A stretch of 47,319 nucleotides of DNA from an uncultured Bacteroidia bacterium (GCA_902789435.1 CADAOA010000008.1:1-47319); one strand, 5' to 3'. Numbered from the stretch's first letter, positions 1-7,875 are shown. The notes: generated by a model from the sequence alone, not told the origin. Numbers and translations: made by a program.

Positions 1-1003
1 GAGTACTTATAACCACGAAGTTCTCCAGATTCTTAACCACGATGAGCTTTTCTTTCTCTGCTGACACCACAATGCTGTTTTTTACACCGTCCAGCATAGC
101 GGGGGATGAGTTAACCAGATTGCCGTCTTCATCCCTGGCACTTTGAGCATAGAGGCTCTCCCAGGTTCCGAGGTCGCTCCATCCGAACGAGCCCTCGAAC
201 ACCCGGCAGCGGGTTGTCTTTTCCATAACCCCGTAATCGATGGAAATGGAGTCGATGGAATCGTAGACATTGTCCACCATTTTCTGCTCCTGAGGAGTAT
301 AGTAGTATCGCGAGATATCGGAAAAAGCCTCGGCGATATCCGGAAGATGAGCCTGGAGCTCTTCCTTGATAGTCTGGATGTTCCACACAAAGATTCCGGA
401 GTTCCACAGGAATTCCCCGCTGGAATAGAGCACCTTTGCCATCTCCAGGTCCGGTTTTTCCGTAAATGTCTTCACCTGGTATGAAGCGTGCCCGTTGACT
501 ATCTCCGGATTTGCCTTGTTCGCCTGGATATATCCATACTGGGTCTCCGGCCTTGTAGGCTTGATGCCGAGGGTAAACAATGCCGGAGTAACCGCAGCGT
601 ATTCAAGCGCCGTCTCTATGGTCTCCAGGAAAACCTCGTCGTTGAGTATCAGATGGTCTGCCGGAGTCACCACAATGGTGGCCTTTGGATTCTTCTTAAG
701 AAGCTTGTATGTGGCGTATGCGATACAAGGAGCCGTGTTTCTCTTGCGGTTTTCCAGAAGGATATTCTCTTTAGGAATCTCCGGAACCTGTTCGGCGATG
801 AGCCCCTCATACTGCTTTGCCGAAACAATGAGTATATTTTCAACAGGAACTATCCTGGAAAAGCGGTCAACCGTTGCCTGAAGGAAACTTCTTCCCGTTC
901 CCAGAATGTCCAGAAACTGCTTAGGGCGCTCATTGCGGGACACCGGCCAGAAACGGCTTCCAACCCCGCCCGCCATTATGATGCAATATTTGTCTGAAAC
1001 CAT
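1..1003 (-). CDS. manC: Mannose-1-phosphate guanylyltransferase, 3' end outside window
   Basis: The enzyme joins GTP and mannose-1-phosphate to give GDP-mannose, the cytosolic precursor of GDP-fucose and related sugars for surface glycans. Reading leftward from the ATG at 1001-1003 gives 334 codons with no stop before base 1, so the C-terminus is missing; family members are usually about 350-360 residues. The nucleotidyltransferase signature GGVGSRFWPVSRNERPKQF lies at residues 12-30, and the TPADH, FTEKP and FLWNSGIF segments typical of the family follow in order. No convincing TAnnTTTG box lies just upstream; the region there is an insertion-sequence remnant, so the native promoter may have been displaced. 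Function is clear from the motifs; the substrate (mannose rather than glucose) is inferred from family resemblance. Confidence 0.93.
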   Translation of the reverse strand, partial: MVSDKYCIIMAGGVGSRFWPVSRNERPKQFLDILGTGRSFLQATVDRFSRIVPVENILIVSAKQYEGLIAEQVPEIPKENILLENRKRNTAPCIAYATYKLLKKNPKATIVVTPADHLILNDEVFLETIETALEYAAVTPALFTLGIKPTRPETQYGYIQANKANPEIVNGHASYQVKTFTEKPDLEMAKVLYSSGEFLWNSGIFVWNIQTIKEELQAHLPDIAEAFSDISRYYYTPQEQKMVDNVYDSIDSISIDYGVMEKTTRCRVFEGSFGWSDLGTWESLYAQSARDEDGNLVNSSPAMLDGVKNSIVVSAEKEKLIVVKNLENFVVIST

Positions 1004-1012
1004 ATCTTGTCT

Positions 1013-1390
1013 AAAAGTTTGACAAGTTAACAAATTTCTGCGAGATTCATTCTATTTGTACTCATATAGTATCTCATTGGACTCTTTCTAGTTTCGTAGA
1101 GTGTCATTTCCGGATTTTGGGATACTATCACAAAGCATGTCAAGAAAAGGAAACTGCCTTGATAACTCAATGATGGAAAACTTCTTTGGACTGATGAAAT
1201 CAGAGTTGCTATATTCGCAGAAGTGGAACACTCTGGCAGACTTCGAGGATGCGCTTGTCGACTACATAGAGTATCACAACAACGAAAGAATTAAATTGAG
1301 ATTAGACGGGATGAGTCCGGCACAATACCGAACTCGACAAGTATTCGAATCTATAGTTATAAATTCGTCTAACTTTTTGGGGTCTCCTCA
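1013..1390 (+). mobile_element. Internally deleted IS3-family remnant
   Basis: The 3' end of an IS3-type element is visible: a transposase C-terminus followed by the end sequence GTCTAACTTTT (1367-1377) and then GGGG. AAAAGTTTGAC at 1013-1023 matches the reverse complement of that end at 10 of 11 positions, so it is probably what is left of the other terminal inverted repeat. Only about 370 bp lie between them, against the 1.2-1.5 kb usual for IS3 elements, so most of the interior, including the whole of orfA, is gone. No target duplication could be identified. The exact outer borders are uncertain. Confidence 0.6.
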
Positions 1391-1403
1391 ACTTTATGGT
1401 TAA
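1101..1403 (+). pseudogene. C-terminal fragment of IS3-family transposase (OrfB, rve integrase fold)
   Basis: About 100 codons are open. They contain SMSRKGNCLDNSMMENFF, the segment holding the last catalytic glutamate of the DDE triad in IS3/IS150 OrfB proteins, followed by the usual YIEYHNNERI and GMSPAQYR blocks. The first two catalytic aspartates and the HTH region are missing, and an in-frame TAG at 1089-1091 closes the frame upstream, so no functional transposase can be made. It is an inactive relic lying between manC and the RHS remnant. Confidence 0.85.
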
Positions 1404-1449
1404 AATTTCTCCGGACAGCAATGCCGTAGTATACGTATTATAGAATCTC

Positions 1450-1929
1450 TTAGTCATATTTGAGTCTTGGTTTAATTGTTGATTTTGAAATGGTTCTAAC
1501 AAATGCCTTGTTGTCATGCACATTTATATTTAACTCTAATATGACAGGATATTTATAATCATTTAAGACATTATTAATACTATCTGAATACTCTTTAAAT
1601 GATAGTGTAGAAGATTTAACATTGTTTACTGAATACTCGTGACTTACGTCATCGTCTATAAAAATAATATCATTATAATCTGAATGCTGTACAAAAATAA
1701 GTTTAATAAAAGAATTATGTGAGGCCGATATATAACTAACATTATCCGGTAAATAATTACCTCTGAAATTACCAGGAATAATAAAGACATCACCATTAGT
1801 GTTTCTATCATTAACGCTTCTCTTCCATACTGTTATACATATGTTTTTATTTGGATTATATACAAATTTAGCGCCGTTAATACAACCCGTAAGAAGAATA
1901 GTAACTATAATAAATACTGAATATCTCAT
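1450..1929 (-). CDS. AT-rich predicted lipoprotein, unknown function
   Basis: This is a 159-residue protein. A hydrophobic N-terminal segment ends in LLTGC (cysteine at residue 16), a lipobox, so it should be an exported lipid-anchored protein. I do not recognise the rest. It is rich in Asn, Ile, Ser and Asp, and its DNA is visibly more AT-rich than the metabolic genes around it, with AAA/AAT/ATA codons dominating, which points to recent acquisition. It lies 45 bp downstream of, and on the same strand as, the RHS remnant. In Bacteroidetes that position is often taken by the cognate immunity gene, so an immunity role is a guess from position only. It could also be an unrelated passenger. Confidence 0.6.
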   Translation of the reverse strand: MRYSVFIIVTILLTGCINGAKFVYNPNKNICITVWKRSVNDRNTNGDVFIIPGNFRGNYLPDNVSYISASHNSFIKLIFVQHSDYNDIIFIDDDVSHEYSVNNVKSSTLSFKEYSDSINNVLNDYKYPVILELNINVHDNKAFVRTISKSTIKPRLKYD

Positions 1930-1974
1930 TTTATTTGAAATTTCTCAAAATTGAATTCAAAAAATAAGAGCCTC

Positions 1975-2238
1975 TTAGATACCCCAATTTTTGAGCTTCT
2001 TGGCTAGAGGTATACTAAAGTCCTTATCCTTGTATTCGTAGATAGGGACAGAGAGGTTGATAGTGCCCGTGTACATGGATGGAGAAACCTCTCCCTGCCT
2101 AACGAAGTTCCACGCATCGGTCTGGGGAAGGGAGATGTCATCGTAGAACTTGAAAGAAGATTGGGCAAATCCACACTGAACTTTTATTACTGCAAAAAGC
2201 AATAATAAGATTCTTATAAAGAAATGTGATCGTTTCAT
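1975..2238 (-). pseudogene. Truncated N-terminus of an RHS/YD-repeat secreted protein
   Basis: The 87-residue product starts at the ATG at 2236-2238 with a signal peptide (MKRSHFFIRILLLLFAV, ending in FAQ). It continues with a segment characteristic of the N-terminus of Bacteroidetes RHS/YD-repeat proteins: SLPQTDAWNFVRQGEVSPS, then YTGTINLSVPIYEYKDKD and FSIPLA. Full-length members run to more than 1000 residues. Here the homology stops at FSIPLA and an eight-residue tail, KKLKNWGI, precedes the stop. The tail may be the extreme C-terminus of the original protein joined by an internal deletion, or simply frameshifted sequence. The strong promoter upstream is still intact. An in-frame ATG at 2248-2250 is an alternative start but would lie at the expected transcription start. 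Confidence 0.75.
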
Positions 2239-2256
2239 ATATGATTTCATACTTAA

Positions 2257-2288
2257 CAAAGATAGATAAATGCTATAATGATTCCAAA
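2257..2288 (-). promoter_or_regulatory. Bacteroidetes-type promoter for the RHS remnant
   Basis: On the minus strand TTTG (2285-2288) and TATCTTTG (2257-2264) are separated by exactly 20 bp, an ideal match to the Bacteroidetes sigma-ABfr consensus. The -7 box ends 18 bp before the ATG at 2238, which favours that start. Confidence 0.75.
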
Positions 2289-2307
2289 GCATTCATTTTT
2301 GTATAAT

Positions 2308-2727
2308 CTACCATTGTGGACGGAAAGCATCGGGCCTTACGGTGATACTGAACCGTTTCTGGGACGGAGAAATCTGAATGCCTATAATGTCAAACATGGC
2401 CTCAAGATGTATTCTGTGACTGCGGATATAGGCGTCTGCGGCGTTTATCAGCCTTTTCTGCTTTTTGTTATCGACAGTCAAGTCCGGTTCAATTGGAGAA
2501 TTGTCCGCCCTGCTCCTTACCTCCACAATATGAAGAAATCGCTGAGCGGTATTTAAAGGATGGGAAGTCTCTGCAGAGAGCATAGGGCCCTCCGCGATTA
2601 TGTCCACTTCAAGATGATGGCACCGCCAGTTCCTTTCAAGAATATCCAGGCCCCTTTCCTTTAGCCAGGATGCCGCCGTTTCCTCGGCTGTCTTTCCTTT
2701 TTCAACGGTTGTTGTCTTCCCCTCCAT
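2308..2727 (-). CDS. yraN: UPF0102 / YraN-family putative endonuclease
   Basis: This is a 139-residue protein of the YraN family, small proteins with a restriction-endonuclease-like (Holliday-junction-resolvase-type) fold and poorly defined function. The order of family blocks is visible: GKTAEETAASWLKERGLDIL near the N-terminus (residues 11-30), RNWR (32-35), LEVDII (39-44) carrying the conserved acidic residues, and HIVEVRSR (66-73) in place of the usual FVEVK.R. A TATATTTG box on the minus strand at 2746-2753 ends 18 bp before the ATG, supporting this start. It stands alone on its transcript, bounded upstream by the terminator of the biotin-carrier gene. Confidence 0.85.
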   Translation of the reverse strand: MEGKTTTVEKGKTAEETAASWLKERGLDILERNWRCHHLEVDIIAEGPMLSAETSHPLNTAQRFLHIVEVRSRADNSPIEPDLTVDNKKQKRLINAADAYIRSHRIHLEAMFDIIGIQISPSQKRFSITVRPDAFRPQW

Positions 2728-2745
2728 ATTTTTTCATTTGACGTT

Positions 2746-2753
2746 CAAATATA
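2746..2753 (-). promoter_or_regulatory. -7 promoter box for yraN
   Basis: TATATTTG on the minus strand fits the Bacteroidetes TAnnTTTG element. It partly abuts the terminator hairpin of the preceding biotin-carrier gene, so the two signals are packed together. Confidence 0.6.
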
Positions 2754-2754
2754 A

Positions 2755-2783
2755 AGAAAAAGAGGCGATTCCGCCTCTTTCTC
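2755..2783 (-). terminator. Rho-independent terminator after the biotin carrier gene
   Basis: A perfect 9-bp stem, AAAGAGGCG (2759-2767) and CGCCTCTTT (2772-2780) with a four-base loop, is followed on the minus strand by a T-rich run. It lies just past the stop of the biotin-carrier gene and ends the mmdA-biotin carrier transcript. Confidence 0.88.
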
Positions 2784-2804
2784 AATTATAGACCATTGCT
2801 TTTC

Positions 2805-3221
2805 CTATTTCTTGACAGGCTTTTTGAATGTAACCAGAAGGGCTCCCTTGGGAAGGGATTCTCCCTCTTTGGTGTTGACTTCTTTAATGACGCCGTCCAT
2901 AGGGGCTGCAACAATGTTGTTCATCTTCATAGCCTGATAGACCATCAGACGTTCTCCCTTCTTTACCTTCTGTCCCGGCTTTACGAAAATCTCTATCACG
3001 GAACCCGGAATATGGCTGAGAACCTGATAAGGATCTGGAGCCTTCCAAGGCTTACGCTCAAGAAACTTCTTGGTCAGGAATGTCTTGTACTCGTGGCCTT
3101 CCTCGGAGACTCTCAGCTTCTTCTTTCCGGAATCCGGAATGAGGAATTCCGTAGAATCGTTTGTGGGAGCAAGGGTCTGGAGTTCTTCTTCCTGAGGGAT
3201 GATGTTTTCCTTTTCTGCCAT
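2805..3221 (-). CDS. Biotin carrier protein of an acyl-CoA carboxylase/decarboxylase
   Basis: This 138-residue protein carries a C-terminal biotinyl/lipoyl domain (about residues 68-133) with the biotinylation motif AMKMNN; Lys99 is the predicted biotin attachment site. The N-terminal half is charged and Pro/Glu-rich, as in the carrier subunits of Bacteroidetes propionyl-CoA carboxylase / methylmalonyl-CoA decarboxylase. It lies 30 bp downstream of the carboxyltransferase gene on the same strand, with a terminator immediately after it, so the two form a two-gene operon. Carboxy-biotin made on this protein would be used or formed by the neighbouring carboxyltransferase in interconverting propionyl-CoA and methylmalonyl-CoA. 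No biotin carboxylase gene lies in the window. Confidence 0.88.
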   Translation of the reverse strand: MAEKENIIPQEEELQTLAPTNDSTEFLIPDSGKKKLRVSEEGHEYKTFLTKKFLERKPWKAPDPYQVLSHIPGSVIEIFVKPGQKVKKGERLMVYQAMKMNNIVAAPMDGVIKEVNTKEGESLPKGALLVTFKKPVKK

Positions 3222-3251
3222 AACTCAATCTTTGTTACGCTTAGCCTTCTG

Positions 3252-4799
3252 TTAAAATGGTGGGAGACCGTGCTTCTTCTTAGGCATACCGGAGTTCTTC
3301 TGCTGGGAAATGTCCAGGGACTGGAGGATGAACTGACGGGTGTCTGCAGGATTGATCACGGAATCTATATAGCCCTTGGATGCCGCAACATAAGGGTTGG
3401 CAAACTTTTCCTTGTATTCCTCTACCTTCTTCTTGCGCATTGCCTCAGGATCCTCGGCCTCCATGATTTCCTTGCGGAAGATGATGTTGGCTGCCCCCTG
3501 AGGGCCCATAACCGCAATCTCCGCGGTTGGCCAGGCGAACACGAAGTCAGCTCTCAGGTGGCGGGAGTTCATCGCGATATAACCTCCACCGTAGGCCTTT
3601 CTCAGGATGACGGTGATCTTAGGAACGGTAGCCTCGGAATAGGCGTAAAGAAGCTTTGCTCCATGGCGGATAACTCCGGCATGCTCCTGATCGACACCAG
3701 GCAGGTAGCCAGGCATATCCTCGAGGGTCACGATTGGAATGTTGAAGGCATCGCAATAACGGATGAACCTTGCTGCCTTGTCTGAAGAATCGCAATCAAG
3801 AACTCCGGCAAGATATAGAGGCTGGTTGGCGATGAAGCCCACCGTACGGCCCTCGATCCTTCCGTAACCGATCACGATGTTCTTCGCCCACATCTCCTGA
3901 ACTTCGAAGAAGTCGGAATTGTCCACAATGGCGCGGATAACGTTTCTTACGTCGTATGGTTCTGTCGGATCTGCAGGAACGGTCTTTACGATGTTGTATT
4001 TCTTAAGCGGCAGGGCCGGCTTGGCAGGAGCTGACTTGCTCTGGTTGTTTGCCGGAAGATAGCTCAGAAGCTTCTTTATCTGGGCAAAGCACTCATCCTC
4101 GCTCTCCGCGAAGAAATGGGCGTTACCGGTGGTTTCACAATGAACCCTTGCTCCACCGAGGCTCTCCATATCAATCTCCTCGCCGAGAACGGATTTGATA
4201 ACCTCAGGACCGGTTATGAACATCTTGGAAATCTTGTCCACCACGAATACATAATCCGTAAGGGCCGGGGAATAAACCGCTCCTCCGGCACAAGGACCGA
4301 GGATAACGGAAATCTGAGGGATAACGCCGCTGTTGAGAGTGTTGCGGAAGAAAATCTCTCCATATCCGGCAAGGGAGTTCACACCCTCCTGGATACGGGC
4401 TCCACCGGAATCGTTGATACCGATCAGAGGAATCCTCATCCTCAGGGCATAATCCATAATCTTGGTTATCTTGCGGGCGTGCATGCTGCCCAATGAACCT
4501 CCGGCAACGGTGAAGTCCTGGGCATAGACTGCAACAGGCTGGCCGTTGATTTTTCCGGTACCGATGACTACACCGTCTCCGGCAAGGTCTTTCTTCTCCA
4601 TCCCGAACTCACGGGCATCGTGCTGGATGAAGAGGTCATATTCATAGAAAGTTCCTTCGTCCAGGAGTTTCCTTATACGCTCGCGGGCCGGAAGTTTTCC
4701 CATCGCGATCTGCTTTGCGATCGCCTTGTCACCTCCACCCTGCTGAGCGTGCTGGGTCCTCTCCTGCAATTCAGAAATTTTTTTGCTGAGCAAACTCAT
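3252..4799 (-). CDS. mmdA: Acyl-CoA carboxyltransferase (propionyl-CoA carboxylase beta / methylmalonyl-CoA decarboxylase alpha)
   Basis: The 515-residue protein, normal for the family, moves CO2 between biotin and an acyl-CoA, most likely propionyl-/methylmalonyl-CoA in the succinate-propionate pathway. Both crotonase-fold halves are present. The N-half has GGSLGSMHARKI, NDSGGARIQEGV and GPCAGGAVYSPALTDY; the C-half has TLEDMPGYLPGVDQEHAG, RKAYGGGYIAMNSRH and GPQGAANIIFRKE. The start at 4799 gives the usual MSLLSKKISELQERT opening. A TATATTTG box on the minus strand (4830-4837) is the likely promoter. The biotin carrier follows. The small OadG-like and the membrane sodium-pump subunits often linked to mmdA in this phylum are absent here. 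Whether it acts as carboxylase or decarboxylase cannot be read from the sequence. Confidence 0.92.
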   Translation of the reverse strand: MSLLSKKISELQERTQHAQQGGGDKAIAKQIAMGKLPARERIRKLLDEGTFYEYDLFIQHDAREFGMEKKDLAGDGVVIGTGKINGQPVAVYAQDFTVAGGSLGSMHARKITKIMDYALRMRIPLIGINDSGGARIQEGVNSLAGYGEIFFRNTLNSGVIPQISVILGPCAGGAVYSPALTDYVFVVDKISKMFITGPEVIKSVLGEEIDMESLGGARVHCETTGNAHFFAESEDECFAQIKKLLSYLPANNQSKSAPAKPALPLKKYNIVKTVPADPTEPYDVRNVIRAIVDNSDFFEVQEMWAKNIVIGYGRIEGRTVGFIANQPLYLAGVLDCDSSDKAARFIRYCDAFNIPIVTLEDMPGYLPGVDQEHAGVIRHGAKLLYAYSEATVPKITVILRKAYGGGYIAMNSRHLRADFVFAWPTAEIAVMGPQGAANIIFRKEIMEAEDPEAMRKKKVEEYKEKFANPYVAASKGYIDSVINPADTRQFILQSLDISQQKNSGMPKKKHGLPPF

Positions 4800-4829
4800 A
4801 ATGTCAGGTTTTTAGTTTTTAGCATCGGA

Positions 4830-4837
4830 CAAATATA
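4830..4837 (-). promoter_or_regulatory. -7 promoter box for mmdA operon
   Basis: TATATTTG on the minus strand lies 30 bp before the mmdA ATG. It shares the 133-bp divergent gap with the gcvP promoter. No clear -33 partner is visible. Confidence 0.55.
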
Positions 4838-4873
4838 CAAAAAATGAAAATTATGGCTTTCCGCGGGATTTTA

Positions 4874-4881
4874 TATCTTTG
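4874..4881 (+). promoter_or_regulatory. -7 promoter box for gcvP
   Basis: TATCTTTG matches TAnnTTTG and lies 51 bp before the gcvP ATG. I see no riboswitch-like structure in the short leader, in particular no recognisable glycine aptamer. Confidence 0.55.
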
Positions 4882-4932
4882 TAGATTATGTGAAGCATTC
4901 TATAAAAGAATTATTTAAAACATTTAACTAAT

Positions 4933-7821
4933 ATGTCATATACTTTTGCCCAAAGGCACATCGGACCGCGCGAGGCAGACATCAAGGCAATGCTTGCCAG
5001 CCTCGGAGTTAACTCAATGGAAGATCTTGTAAAACAGACCGTTCCTGAAAACATCCTTCTCAAGGAAGACCTGAAGATGGACGCTCCAATGACGGAAAAC
5101 GCCTATCTGGCACACCTGAAGGAGATGGTTTCAAAGAACAAGAATTTCCGCTCCCTGATAGGTCAGGGATATTACGGAACCGGAGTTCTCCCTGTTATTA
5201 TAAGGAACATATTCGAAAACCCTTGCTGGTATACTTCCTACACTCCTTACCAGGCCGAGATTTCCCAGGGAAGGCTTGAGGCCCTTCTGATTTACCAAAC
5301 CGTCATCAGCTCCCTGACCGGTTTCCCTCTTTCCAACTGCTCCATGCTGGACGACGCCCAGGCAGCCGGAGAAGCAATGAGAGTAATGTTCAACCTCCGC
5401 AGCCGCGACGCGCAGAAGGCCGGAAAGAACGTCCTCTTCGTGGATGACGAGGTCTTCTCCCAGGTTACTTCAGTGATCAGGACCAGGGCAGAAGGTCTTG
5501 GAATAAAGGTAGTCCTCGGCGACTGGAAAGAGTGGGAGGTTGATCCTATGTGCTTCGGAGCGCTGGTTCAGTATCCTGCCTGCGACGGCCAGGTAAGAGA
5601 CTATTCTGCATTCTGCGAAAAGATGCACCAGGCCGGAGCGATGGTTACCGCATATTGCGACCTGCTTTCCCTTGCAGTCCTGAAGGAACCTGCAGCCTGG
5701 GGAGCAGACATCGCAGTCGGAAGCGCCCAGAGATTCGGCCTCCCGATGGGATTCGGAGGTCCTGTGGCAGGATATCTGGCAACCCGTGAAGAATACAAGA
5801 GAAGCGTTCCAGGAAGAATCATCGGCATCACCGTTGACCGTCTTGGCAACAAGGCCGTAAGACTTGCCCTCCAGACCCGCGAGCAGCATATCAAGAGAGA
5901 GAAGGCAACTTCCAACGTCTGCACCGCCACCGCCCTTATGGCAACAATGAGCGGAATGTACGCCGTTTACCACGGACCGGAGGGACTGAAGTCCATCGCC
6001 CGCAATGCAGAGCTCTTCGCCCACCGCGTTGCAAACCACCTGAAGGAAGCCGGTTATGTCCTCACTAACGAGGAATTCTTCGACACCATCGAGATTATGG
6101 GAAAGAAGGACGAGAACGGAAAGCTCCAGGCTCCTGATACGGAAAACATCAGACAGAAAGCCCTTGCCGAGGGCCTGAACTTCTTCTATGCAGCCTGCGG
6201 AAAAATCAGGATCAGCTTCGATGAGCTGAGCTGCAAGGAGGAGGCCCACAAGATCCTCAAGATCTTCGGAATAGAGCCTTGCTGCTGCCACGGCCAGGGT
6301 GGACACCACCACTGCCCGGCAGAAAGGACATTCATGAAGAGAGAGACTCCGTTCCTCACCCAGAAGGTATTCAACTCATACCACAGCGAAACCGCAATGA
6401 TGCGTTTCATCAAGATGCTGGAAAGGAAGGACATTTCCCTGGCCCATTCAATGATTCCGCTTGGAAGCTGCACGATGAAGCTCAACGCCGCCGTGGAGAT
6501 GATGCCTCTTAGCTGGAGTGAACTCACCAACGTTCACCCTCTGGCTCCGAAAGACCAGGCCGAAGGTTACATGCAGCTCATCGCCGAGCTTATGAAAGAC
6601 CTGAACACCATCACCGGTTTTGCCGCCTGCTCTCTCCAGCCTAACTCAGGCGCTGCGGGAGAATATGCCGGACTTACCACCATCCGCCGCTTCTTCAAGG
6701 CCAACGGACAGGAAAACCGCAAGGTCATGATCATCCCGACTTCCGCCCACGGAACCAATCCGGCTTCCGCAGCGATGGCGGGATTCGACATCGTTCTGGT
6801 AGGATGCGACGAGAAGGGCAACATCAACGTCGAGGAACTCCAGCAGAAGGCCGAGGCCGCGGGAGAGAACCTGGCCGGACTGATGATCACCTATCCTTCC
6901 ACCCACGGAGTGTTCGAGGTAAAGATCAGGGAAATCGTCGACGCCATCCACAAGTTCGGCGGCAAGGTTTATATGGACGGAGCCAACATGAACGCCCAGA
7001 TCGGTCTGACCAACCCTGGTACAATCGGAGCGGATATCTGCCACCTGAACCTCCACAAGTCGTTTGCAATGCCTCACGGCGGCGGCGGTCCTGGAGTAGG
7101 CCCTATCTGCTGCACAGCTGAACTGGCTCCTTACCTTCCTGGACATCCGGAAGAAAACTGCATACCGAGACTCTGCAAGAAAGCCAAGGGCTGCAAGGGA
7201 GAAGAGGCTGTTTCTGCCGCTCTCTACGGCAACCCTCTGCTTCTCCCTATCACCCACGCCTACATCAAGCTGCTGGGCGCAGAAGGACTGAAAGAATCCA
7301 GCGAGGTAGCTATACTGAACGCCAACTATATCGCCGAGTCTCTGAAGAACGAGTTCCCTACTGTTTACTCCGGAGCGACCGGAAGGGTTGCCCACGAGTG
7401 CCTGCTGGACTGCAGAGACTTCATGAAGAAATACGGCGTAGGTTCTACAGATATCGCCAAGAGACTTATGGACTTCGGATTCCATGCTCCTACCCTTTCA
7501 TTCCCTGTTCACGAAACCCTTATGGTCGAGCCTACGGAGAGTGAGCCGAAGGAGGAGATGGACCGCTTCATCGAGGCTATGAAGACCATCAAGGCCGAGT
7601 GCGAGAAGATTGCCGCCGGAGAGTTCGACCCTAAGGACAATCCTGTCGCCAACGCTCCGCACCCTGCACACGAGTGCTGCGCAGATGCCTGGAGCCATCC
7701 TTATTCAAGGGAACTTGCCGCCTATCCTCTGGAATGGATCCGCGAGAACAAGTTCTGGCCTGCAGTTTCCAGGGTTGACGACGGTTACGGAGACCGCAAC
7801 CTTGTCTGCACCTGCGATTAA
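4933..7821 (+). CDS. gcvP: Glycine dehydrogenase (decarboxylating), P-protein of the glycine cleavage system
   Basis: This 962-residue protein is the full-length fused P-protein. It uses PLP to decarboxylate glycine and passes the aminomethyl group to the lipoyl H-protein. Family landmarks: the N-terminal RHIGPREADIKAML (about residues 8-21), the GQGYYGT segment, the SMLDDAQAAGEAM block in the N-half, and in the C-half LGSCTMKLNA, PTSAHGTNPASAAM and NLHKSFAMPHGGGGPGVGP. Lys709 in the last block is the PLP lysine. A Cys/His cluster (CCCHGQGGHHHCP, about residues 452-464) sits at the junction between the halves and may bind metal; such a stretch is not an obvious family feature. gcvT and gcvH are not adjacent, so the system is split in this genome. 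Confidence 0.97.
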   Translation: MSYTFAQRHIGPREADIKAMLASLGVNSMEDLVKQTVPENILLKEDLKMDAPMTENAYLAHLKEMVSKNKNFRSLIGQGYYGTGVLPVIIRNIFENPCWYTSYTPYQAEISQGRLEALLIYQTVISSLTGFPLSNCSMLDDAQAAGEAMRVMFNLRSRDAQKAGKNVLFVDDEVFSQVTSVIRTRAEGLGIKVVLGDWKEWEVDPMCFGALVQYPACDGQVRDYSAFCEKMHQAGAMVTAYCDLLSLAVLKEPAAWGADIAVGSAQRFGLPMGFGGPVAGYLATREEYKRSVPGRIIGITVDRLGNKAVRLALQTREQHIKREKATSNVCTATALMATMSGMYAVYHGPEGLKSIARNAELFAHRVANHLKEAGYVLTNEEFFDTIEIMGKKDENGKLQAPDTENIRQKALAEGLNFFYAACGKIRISFDELSCKEEAHKILKIFGIEPCCCHGQGGHHHCPAERTFMKRETPFLTQKVFNSYHSETAMMRFIKMLERKDISLAHSMIPLGSCTMKLNAAVEMMPLSWSELTNVHPLAPKDQAEGYMQLIAELMKDLNTITGFAACSLQPNSGAAGEYAGLTTIRRFFKANGQENRKVMIIPTSAHGTNPASAAMAGFDIVLVGCDEKGNINVEELQQKAEAAGENLAGLMITYPSTHGVFEVKIREIVDAIHKFGGKVYMDGANMNAQIGLTNPGTIGADICHLNLHKSFAMPHGGGGPGVGPICCTAELAPYLPGHPEENCIPRLCKKAKGCKGEEAVSAALYGNPLLLPITHAYIKLLGAEGLKESSEVAILNANYIAESLKNEFPTVYSGATGRVAHECLLDCRDFMKKYGVGSTDIAKRLMDFGFHAPTLSFPVHETLMVEPTESEPKEEMDRFIEAMKTIKAECEKIAAGEFDPKDNPVANAPHPAHECCADAWSHPYSRELAAYPLEWIRENKFWPAVSRVDDGYGDRNLVCTCD

Positions 7822-7839
7822 AATACCTACTATCCGGTA

Positions 7840-7870
7840 TTGCAACTAGCAAACGACTGCCATACCTTTG
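7840..7870 (+). promoter_or_regulatory. Promoter inside the gcvP downstream gap
   Basis: TTG (7840-7842), exactly 20 bp, then TACCTTTG (7863-7870): a full match to the Bacteroidetes promoter layout. It points at a terminator about 45 bp further on and not at the next gene, which has its own promoter. Confidence 0.5.
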
Positions 7871-7875
7871 CATTG

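Noticed and set aside
2796-3785. 329-codon open frame antisense to the biotin carrier and mmdA genes
   Set aside because: The opposite strand carries two clearly conserved proteins; the open antisense frame follows from their codon bias, with no family signature or promoter.
4800-4932. Possible glycine riboswitch upstream of gcvP
   Set aside because: The leader is only about 45 nt after the promoter box and shows no conserved aptamer elements.
5470-7485. Long antisense open frames inside gcvP (280 and 279 codons)
   Set aside because: Shadows of a highly conserved gene, with no start signals and no recognisable protein features.
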